Below are positions 1 through 5,163 of a stretch of DNA of 30,161 nucleotides, one piece after another. The DNA is from a virus, in IMG/VR virus record IMGVR_UViG_3300049732_000060, positions 1-30,161 of that record. One strand, written 5' to 3'. The notes beneath the pieces were generated by a model, which had not been told where the DNA came from, did not search any database, and worked only from the letters and a program-made list of their open reading frames with translations. Position 1 is the first letter of the stretch. Each line of letters starts with the position of its first letter. A program made the translations under genes and the position numbers.

Positions 1-2
1 TG

Positions 3-395
3 CAATCGGACATCTACAGCCTCTTGAGCGACTTGCACTCAGATGTGGGCGTGCTGTCTGACGTGGTCTCCAACGTGTTGTCAGCCCTGGTGGTGGTCGA
101 TGACTTCCTTGATACCGAAGTGGCGGCCATCCTGGCTGCAACAGATACCGAAGTGGCAGCGACATTGGCGCTCTTGGACGATGCGCGGACTGAGCCAGGG
201 CAGGGGGCACCTCCGGTTAATCCTGACGCGGTTACAAAGCTGGATTACCTCTACAAGTGGGCTCGGAACAAGAAAGAGAACGACGGCACGCAGAATCTCT
301 ACTATGCGGATGATGGCACGACAGTCGATCAGAAGCAGAGCACGTCGGAATCAGGCGGGACGGTAACGGTCGGGGAGATGGCAACGGGGGCGTAA
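3..395 (+). CDS. C-terminal part of a repeat-containing phage virion protein (5' end outside window)
   Basis: The frame is open from the first bases, so this is probably the 3' end of a longer gene; a TTG at 24 is the first possible start inside the window but nothing marks it as a real one. The visible part begins with an alternating Leu/Val/Ser/Asp helix-like stretch, then two copies of an 11-residue DTEVAA-type repeat. It ends in a compact domain with Tyr-Leu-Tyr-Lys-Trp, a Tyr-Tyr-Ala-Asp-Asp-Gly-Thr turn and a Gly/Thr-rich end. Such tails, with a short helix repeat followed by a small beta domain about a dynamic Asp-Gly turn, are familiar in distal virion proteins of metagenomic phages, so a tail fibre or tail-associated protein is inferred. 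The next gene starts 4 bases after the TAA stop. Exact function is not established. Confidence 0.6.
   Translation, partial: QSDIYSLLSDLHSDVGVLSDVVSNVLSALVVVDDFLDTEVAAILAATDTEVAATLALLDDARTEPGQGAPPVNPDAVTKLDYLYKWARNKKENDGTQNLYYADDGTTVDQKQSTSESGGTVTVGEMATGA
111..176 (+). repeat. Two-copy 33-bp in-frame tandem repeat
   Basis: The 14-base string gataccgaagtggc occurs at 111-124 and again at 144-157, giving a 33-bp (11-residue) period inside the first gene. The second copy has diverged after the conserved start. Eleven-residue periods of this kind usually form helical, coiled stalk-like segments in fibre proteins. Confidence 0.7.
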
Positions 396-398
396 ACG

Positions 399-725
399 AT
401 GGCCATCGACACGATCAACGAGCAGTTCTCGCTGCTCTCGTTTGGCAGCACGCTCATGCCGCAAGTCGTGGTCAGTCCAAGCACGTTAGGCATGGACGAT
501 CAGCAACACCTCTTGTGGGGCTATCCAGGTATTTTGTGGAGCGTCCTCGCTTCATTGGGGTTCACCTTGGACATGAACACGCGGATCATGCAGTACCTGC
601 GGAGCCAGTACAGCGTGACTGGCGGGGATCTGCCGACCTTGATCAACCGCGATCTCGCCGGCCGGACGGGGGATTACACGGCCCGGATGAAAGCACTGAT
701 GGCGGATGCCACGGCGGCGATGTGA
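399..725 (+). CDS. Small phage protein of unknown function, probably virion-associated
   Basis: A 108-residue protein starting at ATG 399, four bases after the preceding stop. It has no Cys and no signal peptide. The centre (about residues 38-58) is rich in Leu, Trp and Gly, and the C-terminal third is an Arg/Ala/Met-rich probable helix. I do not recognise the family. It follows the end of a tail-type gene and overlaps the next gene by a TGATG junction (TGA 723-725, ATG 725-727), so it is expressed as part of the same message. A structural or assembly role is a guess from position only. Confidence 0.6.
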   Translation: MAIDTINEQFSLLSFGSTLMPQVVVSPSTLGMDDQQHLLWGYPGILWSVLASLGFTLDMNTRIMQYLRSQYSVTGGDLPTLINRDLAGRTGDYTARMKALMADATAAM

Positions 726-805
726 TGCGGACGCTGGTCTACTGGATTCGCGGCTATTGGTTGGCCTTGCGCATTGCCCACAGGACGCTGCGGCGGGAGG
801 ACTGA
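725..805 (+). CDS. 26-residue Trp/Arg-rich peptide
   Basis: A very short reading frame that exactly fills the gap between two genes: its ATG overlaps the upstream TGA and its own TGA (803-805) overlaps the downstream ATG at 805. The peptide has a short hydrophobic, Trp/Tyr-rich first half and an Arg/His-rich second half ending in Arg-Arg-Glu-Asp. A GGGAGGA ribosome-binding site for the next gene lies inside its last codons. It may be a real micro-protein or only a coupling frame that keeps ribosomes moving. No family recognised. Confidence 0.45.
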   Translation: MRTLVYWIRGYWLALRIAHRTLRRED

Positions 806-1038
806 TGGACTACGTCATTTTCGCCGCGCTCCTGCTGTTGACCGCGGCTGTCTGTGGGTTGGGATTCATGGTCTACGCCCTCCACCAAGCTCTAACACTC
901 CCGGAAGAGGGCGAGACCATTGGACGGCTTGAGCAGTTCAAGCGATTGCAGAAGGTGGATGGGCGAGCCCTTCTCCGCCAGCGGTTGATTGAGAAGGGCA
1001 TCAAATTCCCCAAGCCCAAGAAGGTGGCCCAGAAGTGA
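805..1038 (+). CDS. Small single-pass membrane protein
   Basis: A 77-residue protein. The ATG at 805 is chosen over an earlier in-frame start at 706 because GGGAGGA lies just upstream (about 796-802) and because the upstream part would only shadow other genes. Residues 4 to about 24 form one strong transmembrane segment (Ile-Phe-Ala-Ala-Leu-Leu and so on). The rest is a charged tail containing Arg/Lys-rich helices and ending in a Lys/Pro-rich stretch. The layout (short N-terminal membrane anchor, cationic tail) is seen in small phage membrane proteins such as holin-like or inner-spanin-like products, but no specific motif supports a lysis role. It is the last plus-strand gene before the minus-strand island. 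Confidence 0.65.
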   Translation: MDYVIFAALLLLTAAVCGLGFMVYALHQALTLPEEGETIGRLEQFKRLQKVDGRALLRQRLIEKGIKFPKPKKVAQK

Positions 1039-1040
1039 CG

Positions 1041-1196
1041 CTAGTCCCGAACGGCCTTGATCGCTACCTTGCCCTCGGCGTAGAGGGCCAGGAGCTTCAG
1101 GATCACGGCCCGCAGGGGTACGCCTTCCGCGCTCGAGCGTGCCTTGACGCGTGCCCAGAGGTCAGGGTCGATGGTACGGAGTATATACGAGGCCAT
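1041..1196 (-). CDS. Ribbon-helix-helix (Arc/CopG-like) protein, 51 residues
   Basis: Read on the minus strand from ATG at 1196 to TAG at 1043-1041, this short frame gives a coherent RHH-type protein. It has a beta-strand-like N terminus (Ser-Tyr-Ile-Leu-Arg-Thr-Ile), a helix beginning Pro-Asp-Leu-Trp-Ala-Arg-Val-Lys-Ala-Arg, a Gly-Val-Pro turn, and a second helix Leu-Arg-Ala-Val-Ile-Leu-Lys-Leu-Leu. The pattern fits small Arc-like repressors that bind DNA as dimers through the N-terminal strand. A clear AAGGAG site sits about 9 bases upstream of the ATG, inside the end of the metallopeptidase gene, whose TAA stop directly abuts this ATG, so the two are co-transcribed. It may autoregulate the pair. 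The RHH call is from pattern only. Confidence 0.7.
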   Translation of the reverse strand: MASYILRTIDPDLWARVKARSSAEGVPLRAVILKLLALYAEGKVAIKAVRD

Positions 1197-1652
1197 TTAC
1201 TCAACTCCTTCCGTGGTCGGCCGGCCAGCTTTCAGGATGGCATCGGCTGTCTTGAGGATCTTGCGCGCGGAGGCTTCCGGAATTGGCTGTCCCGAGCCGT
1301 ACCAGTGCTGCACGTAGCCGCGGGACTCCTCGAGTCCTGGCAAGCCCAGTGCCGCACAGACGAGCATCGCGGTCGCTTCCGCCTCGACTTCGCGGATGTT
1401 GCGCGGCGTGCGCTCATCGTCGCTCATGGTGGATTCGGCCGTGTGGCCGAGCAGGACGTGTGCGAGTTCGTGAAACAAGGTCTTAAACGGATTGCCGGCC
1501 ACCGGCGACACGGCCACGGTACGCGCACGGGCGTACCCCTGGCAGTTCCCATCGGTCAGGTCAAACGGGATTTCGGTGATGTCCAGCGAGGCCAGGTATG
1601 GAGCAGCGTGAGTGCTGCCTGACAGTCGATAGATTGCCGCAAAGATAATCAC
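1197..1652 (-). CDS. ArdC C-terminal-type / ImmA-IrrE-like zinc metallopeptidase lacking the ArdC N-terminal domain
   Basis: A 151-residue minus-strand protein with a zincin motif at residues 61-65 (His-Glu-Leu-Ala-His, followed by Val-Leu-Leu-Gly-His) and a downstream Arg-Glu-Val-Glu-Ala-Glu-Ala helix (about 87-93) that supplies the third zinc ligand. The flanking signatures Asn-Cys-Gln-Gly-Tyr-Ala, Val-Ala-Val-Ser-Pro-Val and Gly-Tyr-Val-Gln-His-Trp are typical of the peptidase half of ArdC anti-restriction proteins, which are normally about 300 residues with an N-terminal ssDNA-binding domain. Here that domain is absent: the only early start is GTG at 1652 and an in-frame TGA lies two codons upstream; no N-domain remnant is visible in other frames. 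It may be a decayed ArdC or a stand-alone peptidase. It is oriented against TerS, leaving only 19 bases between the two starts. Confidence 0.8.
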   Translation of the reverse strand: MIIFAAIYRLSGSTHAAPYLASLDITEIPFDLTDGNCQGYARARTVAVSPVAGNPFKTLFHELAHVLLGHTAESTMSDDERTPRNIREVEAEATAMLVCAALGLPGLEESRGYVQHWYGSGQPIPEASARKILKTADAILKAGRPTTEGVE

Positions 1653-1671
1653 GTGTCAATAGGAAAGTACG

Positions 1672-2253
1672 ATGCCCCGCAAGAAATTTGAAAGGACAGC
1701 GAAAGGTCAGAGACCGAGTGGCGACTTTGACAGCATCAAGGCCATGCAGACGGCTCAAGATCTGCCAGCAACCTGTAATGACGACGTCGTGGCAGTACAG
1801 ACGTCAGAGAAAGACTTTGGCCGGCTGTCCATCGCGGACCTTGGACTCGTCGCCAGATTGCACAAGGAGGGCAGATCCCAGCAAGCCATTGCCTCAGTTG
1901 TCGGCTGTTCTCAGCAATCCATCAGCTATACCTTGAAACGCCTCGCTGCCCACAGTGACGACATCCTGTCCGTCATGAAAGCCAAGAGTGAACAAGCCCT
2001 CGAGCAATGGGAACAGGCGACCAAGGTAGGCGCGAAACGAGGAGACCATCGGCCAGCTAAAGAGTTTATCGAGGCGGCCTACCCAGAACTACGACCGACG
2101 CAAGGTGTAAACGGTGGGGGTGGGGGAGTCACGATCAACATCGGGATGCCAGGACAGCCCGTGCAGCTGCCCACCATTACTGTGTCGCCTGTGAGTACCG
2201 CGGACTTTCGCCCACAGCTTTCGCCTGCCGATGCGACCGAATCAGGCTCGTAA
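1672..2253 (+). CDS. Probable terminase small subunit
   Basis: A 193-residue protein starting at ATG 1672 behind an AGGA site. Residues about 64-90 form a clear helix-turn-helix (Gly-Arg-Ser-Gln-Gln-Ala-Ile-Ala, then Gly-Cys-Ser-Gln-Gln-Ser-Ile-Ser), followed by a helical region with Glu/Gln/Lys, then a Gly-rich linker and a hydrophobic Val-Thr-Ile-Asn-Ile-Gly-Met-Pro strand near the C terminus. Small terminase subunits bind the packaging initiation site through an N-terminal HTH, oligomerise centrally and contact the large subunit through the C terminus. The size, domain order and position one gene before TerL fit that role. The basic, low-complexity first 50 residues are not assigned. A general HTH regulator is the alternative. 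Confidence 0.65.
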   Translation: MPRKKFERTAKGQRPSGDFDSIKAMQTAQDLPATCNDDVVAVQTSEKDFGRLSIADLGLVARLHKEGRSQQAIASVVGCSQQSISYTLKRLAAHSDDILSVMKAKSEQALEQWEQATKVGAKRGDHRPAKEFIEAAYPELRPTQGVNGGGGGVTINIGMPGQPVQLPTITVSPVSTADFRPQLSPADATESGS

Positions 2254-2257
2254 GTTG

Positions 2258-2299
2258 TTGACCCGCAAGGCTTACGTGTTATGTTCGTGTCGCATAACA
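2258..2299 (+). promoter_or_regulatory. Possible sigma70-type promoter overlapped by an inverted repeat
   Basis: TTGACC at 2258-2263 (5 of 6 to the -35 consensus) is followed after 16 bases by TATGTT at 2280-2285 (4 of 6). A perfect 7-bp inverted repeat, tgttatg at 2277-2283 and cataaca at 2293-2299 with a 9-base spacer, covers the -10 region, as an operator would. It lies in a 190-base gap between TerS and the zinc-finger/TerL genes. The first ATG downstream (2300) opens a 46-codon frame without a Shine-Dalgarno site, which I do not call. The promoter assignment is tentative because the host sigma factor is unknown. Confidence 0.35.
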
Positions 2300-2351
2300 A
2301 TGGATTACGTTAACCAAAGAGACAGCGAAGGTGCGCAGTCTTCGGCAGGCG

Positions 2352-2373
2352 GAGCGGGCAGGCCGGCCCGCTC
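2352..2373 (+). promoter_or_regulatory. GC-rich 8-bp hairpin in the TerS-TerL gap
   Basis: gagcgggc at 2352-2359 and gcccgctc at 2366-2373 form a perfect 8-bp stem with a 6-base loop. No T-tract follows, so it is not a standard intrinsic terminator; it could be an RNA stability or packaging-related element. The rest of the gap (2374-2443) shows nothing further. Confidence 0.4.
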
Positions 2374-2443
2374 GGCGCGCGACCACGCGGGGGACCCTAC
2401 CCGGCATATGCGTTGGTCGGTCCAATCATCACCCGATTAGCCT

Positions 2444-2659
2444 ATGCGTAGAGTGACTACTTCCCGTCGCGAAGTACTCATACCTAACTATGCGGCGCTG
2501 ATAGGCGAGTTAGAGCACGCGGAGTCAGTGACGGTGCGGCGGTGTGTCGGGTGTGGGGTGGTGTTTGTGGAGAGTCGCGGGCAGCAGCGGTATTGCGGGG
2601 CGCAGTGTCGGAGGCGTGTGGGACAGCGGCGCTATCTGGAACGGAAGCGGGCGGCATGA
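2444..2659 (+). CDS. Small zinc-finger protein (CxxC...CxxxC)
   Basis: A 71-residue basic protein with four cysteines at residues 34, 37, 51 and 55, in the pattern Arg-Arg-Cys-Val-Gly-Cys-Gly ... Arg-Tyr-Cys-Gly-Ala-Gln-Cys-Arg-Arg-Arg. The C-terminal helix is Arg-rich (Gln-Arg-Arg-Tyr-Leu-Glu-Arg-Lys-Arg). This is the classic form of small treble-clef-like or CGNR-like zinc fingers with a Cys-Arg-Arg-Arg helix, known from many phages and bacterial proteins and generally inferred to bind nucleic acid. Its stop overlaps the TerL start (ATG 2656, TGA 2657-2659). A role in packaging or late regulation is inferred from position only. Confidence 0.75.
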   Translation: MRRVTTSRREVLIPNYAALIGELEHAESVTVRRCVGCGVVFVESRGQQRYCGAQCRRRVGQRRYLERKRAA

Positions 2660-4230
2660 GGCGGGTAGTCTTGCCGGCTGTCTCTGAGACGCCGATTGGG
2701 CCTGGGGGGCTCTGTGGGTGGTGTGGGCAGGCGTATATCTGGGCGGCTGGGGCGTGGTGGTGTCCGACGCTTCAGTGTCAGCGGCAGCAGGCGGAAGCGG
2801 CAGTGTCGTTGACGGATAAGCAGGGGACTGTCCGGTATGTCTACGTCCCGACGTCGAAGGGTGTGGATTACGAGCGGGCGGCGGCGAAGAACCGGATGTT
2901 GGGTGGGGCGGCTGGCGGGGCCAAGAGTCACATTCTTCGGTGGGGGATGTTGCGGCGGGCGACGACGGTGCAGGGGTACAACGGGCTGTTGGTGAGACGG
3001 ACGTATGGGGAGTTGGAGAAGTCGCAGTTGCGGCGGTTGGCGGTGGAAGTGCCGATGTTAGGGGGGGTCTATCACGAGTCGAAGTATCTGGCGGAGTTCC
3101 CGCAGACGGGGGCGCTGATCGAGGCGGGGCATTTGGATGATGCGACGGCGCTGAGTCGGTGGTTGTCCACGGAGTATGACGAGATCGTGGCGGATGAGGG
3201 CAGCACGTTCAATCCGAAGTTCCTGTTGGAGTTGAGTACGCGGGCGCGGTCGAGTAAGCCGAGTGTGAAGGCGAGTGGGGGCGCGCGATTCGGCGTGGGC
3301 ACCAACCCCGGTGGGCCGGCGTGGCAGATCCTGAAGGAGCTGTTTGTCGATAAGAACCCGGATTTCGAGCAGTTCCCGGCGCTGAAGAAGTTCTACGACC
3401 CGGCGAAGTGGATGTATATCAAGGCGCTGTTGGACGACAACCCGTATCGGGACGAGGACTACGAGGAATCGTTGGCGGTCTTGGGGGAGGCGCGGTACCG
3501 GCAGTTGCGCTGGGGCGACGAGGACGTGTTTGACGGCCAGTTCTTTGCGGAGTGGCGGGAGCATGTGGACGGGAAGCCGTATCACGTACAACGGCTGGAG
3601 GTGCCTGCTGGGACGGAGGGGTTCTGCTCGCTCGACTGGGGGTTCAACGATCCGTTCGTCTGCTACTGGTGGTGCTGTCTCCCTGATGGGCGGTATTACA
3701 TTCGCCGGGAGTGGAAAGACGATCACGTGTACGCGGAGGACTTCGCGAAGGGCTGGTGGAAGATTACGCGGGACGAGGTCGGGTGGAAGCGGGCGCGGTA
3801 TCTGGTGGTCGGTGGGGATACGAGCGCGAAGCATGGGTTGAAGACGGCGCACGGCGAGAGCGTGCAGGACACGCTGCGGCATTACGGGTTGCCGGTACGG
3901 GATGCGGATCGGGACCGGAAACCGGGATGGTATCGGGTCCATGAGTTATTGCGGCCGACCCCGTGGGGGGAACCGTGGCTCGTGGTGGATCCGAGTTGTA
4001 CGTACCTGCGGCGGACGCTGCCGAATGCGCCGTGCGATCCGAACGACCTCGATGAGATTGACGAGAAGGCGTTTCCGCAGGTGCATGGGTTGGAAAGCCT
4101 GCGGTACGGGGCGATGAGCCGGCCAAGTCCGACACGTGTCACGAAAGCCCCTGAGTATCCGGTGGGCTCGCATGGGTGGTGGAACACCACCTATTACCAG
4201 AAGCCGAGTGAGGAGGGGCCGTTGCCGTGA
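2656..4230 (+). CDS. terL: Terminase large subunit (ATPase and nuclease) with N-terminal zinc ribbon
   Basis: A 524-residue packaging motor protein. The start at ATG 2656 is chosen because it overlaps the preceding stop; the longer frame to 2542 only shadows the zinc-finger gene. Residues 20-41 carry an unusual extra Cys cluster (Cys20, 23, 36, 41). The ATPase has a Walker A-like Gly-Gly-Ala-Ala-Gly-Gly-Ala-Lys-Ser at about 83-91 and Walker B Asp-Glu-Ile-Val-Ala-Asp-Glu at about 175-181. The C-terminal RNase H-like nuclease shows three plausible metal-binding acidic sites: Ser-Leu-Asp327-Trp-Gly-Phe, Gly-Gly-Asp388-Thr-Ser and Val-Val-Asp445-Pro-Ser. Length is normal for TerL. TerL translocates DNA into the prohead using ATP and cuts the concatemer. 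Residue numbers are hand-counted. Confidence 0.93.
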   Translation: MRRVVLPAVSETPIGPGGLCGWCGQAYIWAAGAWWCPTLQCQRQQAEAAVSLTDKQGTVRYVYVPTSKGVDYERAAAKNRMLGGAAGGAKSHILRWGMLRRATTVQGYNGLLVRRTYGELEKSQLRRLAVEVPMLGGVYHESKYLAEFPQTGALIEAGHLDDATALSRWLSTEYDEIVADEGSTFNPKFLLELSTRARSSKPSVKASGGARFGVGTNPGGPAWQILKELFVDKNPDFEQFPALKKFYDPAKWMYIKALLDDNPYRDEDYEESLAVLGEARYRQLRWGDEDVFDGQFFAEWREHVDGKPYHVQRLEVPAGTEGFCSLDWGFNDPFVCYWWCCLPDGRYYIRREWKDDHVYAEDFAKGWWKITRDEVGWKRARYLVVGGDTSAKHGLKTAHGESVQDTLRHYGLPVRDADRDRKPGWYRVHELLRPTPWGEPWLVVDPSCTYLRRTLPNAPCDPNDLDEIDEKAFPQVHGLESLRYGAMSRPSPTRVTKAPEYPVGSHGWWNTTYYQKPSEEGPLP

Positions 4231-4415
4231 GTGGTCCTGACTGTCCAGTCCACAAGAAGCCGATGGACTACCTGAGCACCACGAATCAGTGGACGTATTA
4301 CTGCCGCTGGTGCGACGAGCGGTATAACGACCGCTACGAGCGCATGTCTGAGGTCATGAAGGCGATGCGCGATCTCTACGATGCGTGCCGCAAGGGTGGT
4401 CAGGCGGTCTCGTGA
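4227..4415 (+). CDS. Small zinc-ribbon-like protein
   Basis: A 62-residue protein starting at GTG 4227, whose GTGA overlaps the TerL stop. Cys6 and His9 (Cys-Pro-Val-His) pair with Cys26 and Cys29 (Tyr-Cys-Arg-Trp-Cys-Asp) to give a likely single zinc site; the rest is a charged amphipathic helix. It could stabilise a protein-protein or nucleic-acid contact. I do not recognise a named family. Its TGA overlaps the ATG of the next gene (TGATG). Confidence 0.65.
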   Translation: MSGPDCPVHKKPMDYLSTTNQWTYYCRWCDERYNDRYERMSEVMKAMRDLYDACRKGGQAVS

Positions 4416-4615
4416 TGGACTCGCTGGTCCGTGAAGACCTCTTCCACCGGCCACGGGTCAACACCGTGAAAGCGGCGGAAATCGCTGGCGTGACGACCCG
4501 TACTATTTACAACTGGATGCGTCTCGGGATGATCGAGTACGTGCGGACGCCTTCGGGCGACGTGCGGATTTTCGCGGATTCGTTGCTGCGTCGGGGATCG
4601 GATGACGCGGCTTGA
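4415..4615 (+). CDS. MerR/excisionase-type winged HTH protein
   Basis: A 66-residue protein from ATG 4415; a longer frame from 4385 would overlap the preceding gene and is not preferred. Residues about 17-37 form a helix-turn-helix (Thr-Val-Lys-Ala-Ala-Glu-Ile-Ala-Gly-Val-Thr-Thr-Arg-Thr-Ile-Tyr-Asn-Trp). A wing follows with Tyr-Val-Arg-Thr-Pro-Ser-Gly-Asp-Val-Arg-Ile and then a short helix. This is the layout of the DNA-binding domain shared by MerR regulators and phage excisionases. Within a packaging operon it may bind phage DNA as a regulator or packaging cofactor. Excisionase function is not supported by neighbours, since no integrase is seen. Confidence 0.8.
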   Translation: MDSLVREDLFHRPRVNTVKAAEIAGVTTRTIYNWMRLGMIEYVRTPSGDVRIFADSLLRRGSDDAA

Positions 4616-4760
4616 CGATGACGCCCGGTTCGGCGGCATCGCCTTGGTAAATGGTGCGTTCGTATTCGGGGCGGGTGAAGTCGGCCCGCAGGTAGACGCC
4701 CGTGAACACTTCCACCAGTTCGCCCTGGTCGGCGTAGACGATGCGCGGGACATCAGCCAT
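4503..4760 (-). CDS. Hypothetical minus-strand protein, antisense-overlapping the HTH gene
   Basis: This 85-residue frame occupies the only plus-strand gap in the packaging module (4616-4776). Its first 55 residues look protein-like: beta-strand alternation around Arg-Ile-Val-Tyr-Ala-Asp-Gln-Gly-Glu-Leu-Val and Val-Tyr-Leu-Arg-Ala-Asp-Phe, with strong G/C preference in third codon positions. The last 30 residues are Arg/Ser/Lys-rich and lie antisense to the HTH gene, so the true end may be less meaningful. No good Shine-Dalgarno precedes ATG 4760. A plus-strand 60-codon frame at 4602-4784 is the competing reading; I judge it less protein-like. Function unknown. Confidence 0.42.
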   Translation of the reverse strand: MADVPRIVYADQGELVEVFTGVYLRADFTRPEYERTIYQGDAAEPGVIVKPRHPIPDAATNPRKSARRPKASARTRSSRDASSCK

Positions 4761-4776
4761 AGGGGCATTGTAGCCG

Positions 4777-5163
4777 ATGAATAGGCGCTCGTTCGTCCAG
4801 CGGCTGGTCTACGGGTCTGTCGCGGCTGCGGCACTGGCCTCAGTGCCTATTGGGGTGGTTCAGGCGCTCGGCCTTGAGCGGCCGGTGCGGTTCTGGGCGA
4901 TTGATCGGTTGCGCTGGCTCTATAACGACTGGACGCGCCTCCGTCGCCGCGGTCCGGAACTCATTGTCGTTGGCGCCGAGTTCTATGCGGCGTTAGAAGA
5001 CGAGATGCTCACCATTGCGCGTGACACGGGCCTCTGGTTCTTCGTGGATGGCCGGCTGCGTGAGCCAAGCCTGAAGTTCAAGGGGGCCACGGTCATTGCG
5101 CGCGGACGTGGCTACGGCATCGAGTTACGCCCAGTCATGGAATACGCGTTCAACCCAGCATGA
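4777..5163 (+). CDS. Membrane-targeted protein with a coat-protein-like C-terminal segment
   Basis: A 128-residue protein. The N terminus has twin arginines at residues 3-4 followed by Ser-Phe-Val-Gln and a hydrophobic run (about 13-31), resembling a Tat signal or a membrane anchor. The remainder reads like part of an HK97-fold coat protein: Leu-Tyr-Asn, then Gly-Pro-Glu-Leu-Ile-Val-Val and Phe-Tyr-Ala-Ala-Leu-Glu, then Leu-Lys-Phe-Lys-Gly-Ala at 99-104. The major coat protein in this window shows Ile-Tyr-Asn, His-Pro-Glu-Phe-Phe-Val-Phe, Phe-Ala-Gly-Tyr-Glu and Leu-Lys-Phe-Lys-Gly-Ala (247-252) in the same order. Known coat proteins do not carry a signal sequence. Paralogy is an inference from short motifs. 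The gene overlaps the portal start by four bases (ATGA). Confidence 0.65.
   Translation: MNRRSFVQRLVYGSVAAAALASVPIGVVQALGLERPVRFWAIDRLRWLYNDWTRLRRRGPELIVVGAEFYAALEDEMLTIARDTGLWFFVDGRLREPSLKFKGATVIARGRGYGIELRPVMEYAFNPA

Noticed and set aside
1035-1622. 195-codon plus-strand frame
   Set aside because: It is antisense to the well-supported ArdC-type peptidase and RHH genes and has no family-like motifs.
2277-2299. Recombination site of dif or lox type
   Set aside because: The arms and spacing do not fit the known layouts, and no recombinase gene is present.
2300-2440. 46-codon frame after the promoter-like site
   Set aside because: No ribosome-binding site, low-complexity Gly/Arg/Ser translation, and it contains the GC hairpin.
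3058-3942. 294-codon minus-strand frame in the TerL gene
   Set aside because: Arg/Pro/Leu-rich shadow of TerL caused by high GC; TerL motifs are unambiguous.
4602-4784. 60-codon plus-strand frame in the packaging gap
   Set aside because: Less protein-like than the minus-strand frame and overlaps both neighbours; kept only as an alternative.
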